A stretch of 6,593 bases of DNA from Clostridia bacterium (GTDB lineage Bacteria; Bacillota; Clostridia; Oscillospirales; Acutalibacteraceae), in contig JAFOXT010000377.1 in the NCBI GenBank assembly GCA_017425745.1, positions 1 through 6,593 of the forward strand. The letters are read 5' to 3'. The notes beneath the pieces are model-generated. The model was not told the DNA's origin. It ran no database searches and was given only the letters and a program-made list of their open reading frames with translations. The position numbers and the translations under genes are program-made. This document shows, in pieces, positions 5,713 through 6,593 of the stretch (its first letter is position 1; every line of letters begins with the position of its first letter).

Positions 5713-6072
5713 ATGATAAATAAAAATGAACTCAATGAAGATTTTCTTATGCTTCAGAATGAAACTGCAAAAAGAGTTTTGAATGAACAACCTGATGAAG
5801 ATGTACTTTTTGACCTTGCAGAGCTTTTTAAAATTTTCGGCGATTCAAACCGAATCAGAATACTCTATGCCCTTTCAGGTGTTGAGCTTTGTGTAAGCGA
5901 CCTTGCAAACATACTCTCTCTTTCTGTTTCTGCTGTAAGTCATCAGCTGAGAATACTGAAAGCGTCAAAGCTTGTGCGTTGCAGACGCGAGGGTAAAATT
6001 ATTTTCTATATGCTTGACGATGACCACGTAAGGGATATTATCAATCTCGGTCTTGAACACGTTATTGAATGA
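5713..6072 (+). CDS. ArsR/SmtB-family zinc-responsive repressor
   Basis: This 119-residue winged-helix repressor probably releases DNA when it binds Zn(II) (perhaps Co(II) or Cd(II)). The HTH spans about 61-87 (SDLANILSLSVSAVSHQLRILKASKLV), and the wing is about 88-101 (RCRREGKIIFYML). The C-terminal helix carries D103, H105, H116 and E119, with the same spacing as the alpha-5 zinc ligands of SmtB (D104, H106, H117, E120); the protein ends exactly at the last ligand. At the alpha-3 site, ELCVSDL keeps one Cys (C60) where CadC/ArsR proteins have ELCVCDL, so that thiolate site looks lost. The start at 5713 follows GAGG (5703-5706) at 6 nt; an in-frame TTG at 5683 lies inside the operator and is not used. 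The stop codon overlaps the Shine-Dalgarno of the exporter gene, 8 bp upstream of it. Confidence 0.93.
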   Translation: MINKNELNEDFLMLQNETAKRVLNEQPDEDVLFDLAELFKIFGDSNRIRILYALSGVELCVSDLANILSLSVSAVSHQLRILKASKLVRCRREGKIIFYMLDDDHVRDIINLGLEHVIE

Positions 6073-6080
6073 GGTGTACA

Positions 6081-6593
6081 ATGAAACAAAAAACTGAAAA
6101 AAATATTTTAATCGCCTTTCTTCTCAACCTTACTTTTTCAGTATTTGAATTTATCGGCGGACTTTTCACGGGGAGTGTTGCTATAATTTCTGACAGTATA
6201 CACGACCTTGGAGACGCATTAAGTATCGGTATTTCATTTTTCCTGGAAAAGAAAAGCTCTCTTGAGCCCGACGACAAATACACCTACGGCTATATGCGTT
6301 TTTCTGTGCTTGGCAGTGTAATTACAACGGTTATTCTTCTTTTCGGCTCTCTTGCCGTTATTTATAATGCGATAAACCGAATAATCTCCCCTGCCGAAAT
6401 CAACTATGACGGCATGATAATATTTGCCGTTATAGGTGCTACAGTTAACTTTATAGCTGCATATTTTACAAAAGAGGGCGACTCACTTAATCAGAAGGCC
6501 GTTAACCTTCATATGCTTGAGGATGTCCTCGGGTGGGTAGTTGTTCTTGTCGGGGCAGTGATAATGAGGTTTACCGACCTTTATATAATTGAC
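6081..6593 (+). CDS. Cation diffusion facilitator, probable Zn(II) exporter (partial)
   Basis: The first 171 residues of a CDF-family metal/proton antiporter are present; the gene runs off the right edge, losing the end of the membrane domain and the cytosolic C-terminal domain. The motif SVAIISDSIHDLGDALSIG in TM2 carries H41-x3-D45 and TM5 carries H144-x3-D148 (HMLED). This H/D–H/D site is the one typical of Zn/Cd transporters rather than Mn or Fe types. Hydrophobic segments lie at about 9-29, 33-55, 74-95, 111-129 and 144-163. The loop between TM4 and TM5 is short and lacks the His-rich insert seen in many zinc CDFs. Start: ATG at 6081 with GAGGTG (6071-6076) overlapping the repressor stop. 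The gene is co-transcribed with, and presumably repressed by, the ArsR-type sensor, forming a zinc-efflux operon. Confidence 0.94.
   Translation, partial: MKQKTEKNILIAFLLNLTFSVFEFIGGLFTGSVAIISDSIHDLGDALSIGISFFLEKKSSLEPDDKYTYGYMRFSVLGSVITTVILLFGSLAVIYNAINRIISPAEINYDGMIIFAVIGATVNFIAAYFTKEGDSLNQKAVNLHMLEDVLGWVVVLVGAVIMRFTDLYIID

Noticed and set aside
5560..5790. N-terminal extension of dusB to 5790
   Set aside because: It would cross both divergent promoters, the operator and the arsR-type coding region; the Shine-Dalgarno and the family's normal N-terminus both place the start at 5559.

Overview
The window looks like an ordinary chromosomal stretch of a low-GC, endospore-forming member of the Clostridia, perhaps a gut Oscillospirales/Ruminococcaceae-type organism. 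The evidence is a full-length spoIVA, A/T-rich intergenic regions, near-consensus sigma-A promoters (N17 spacers), strong Shine-Dalgarno sites and hairpin-plus-T-run terminators. The spore-former assignment is well supported; the family-level placement is an impression from style and codon use only.

Layout from left to right. (1) 1-110 holds two abutting perfect hairpins; the second is followed by a T-run and probably terminates a plus-strand gene lying off the left edge. (2) 101-823, minus strand: two half-length TSUP (TauE/SafE-type) membrane proteins in the same reading frame, separated only by two tandem TAA stops and two sense codons. (3) 979-1545, plus: a zinc-ribbon membrane protein of unknown function with an excellent promoter, Shine-Dalgarno and terminator. 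(4) 1660-3138, plus: spoIVA, the spore-coat basement-layer ATPase, preceded by a plausible sigma-E-type promoter. (5) 3215-4543, plus: an FAD-dependent oxidoreductase resembling the geranylgeranyl reductase/FixC group, with its own promoter. (6) 4591-5559, minus: dusB, tRNA-dihydrouridine synthase, converging on the oxidoreductase at a shared hairpin. (7) 5713 to the right edge, plus: a two-gene zinc-homeostasis operon, an ArsR/SmtB-type sensor and a cation diffusion facilitator cut by the window end. It is driven by a perfect TTGACA-N17-TATAAT promoter with a perfect 20-bp palindromic operator at the expected transcription start.

Most genes are single transcription units with no common pathway. 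The functional unit that can be read with most confidence is the zinc operon: the sensor keeps the four ligand positions of the SmtB alpha-5 zinc site, the exporter has the HxxxD/HxxxD pair typical of Zn/Cd transporters, and the operator matches the ArsR/SmtB half-site TGAACA. No mobile element, CRISPR array, tRNA, rRNA or riboswitch was seen, and there is no gene-free stretch over 300 bases. I did not find a clearly new biological system. The points most worth a second look are the in-frame split transporter, the tandem hairpins at the left edge and the uncharacterised zinc-ribbon protein.
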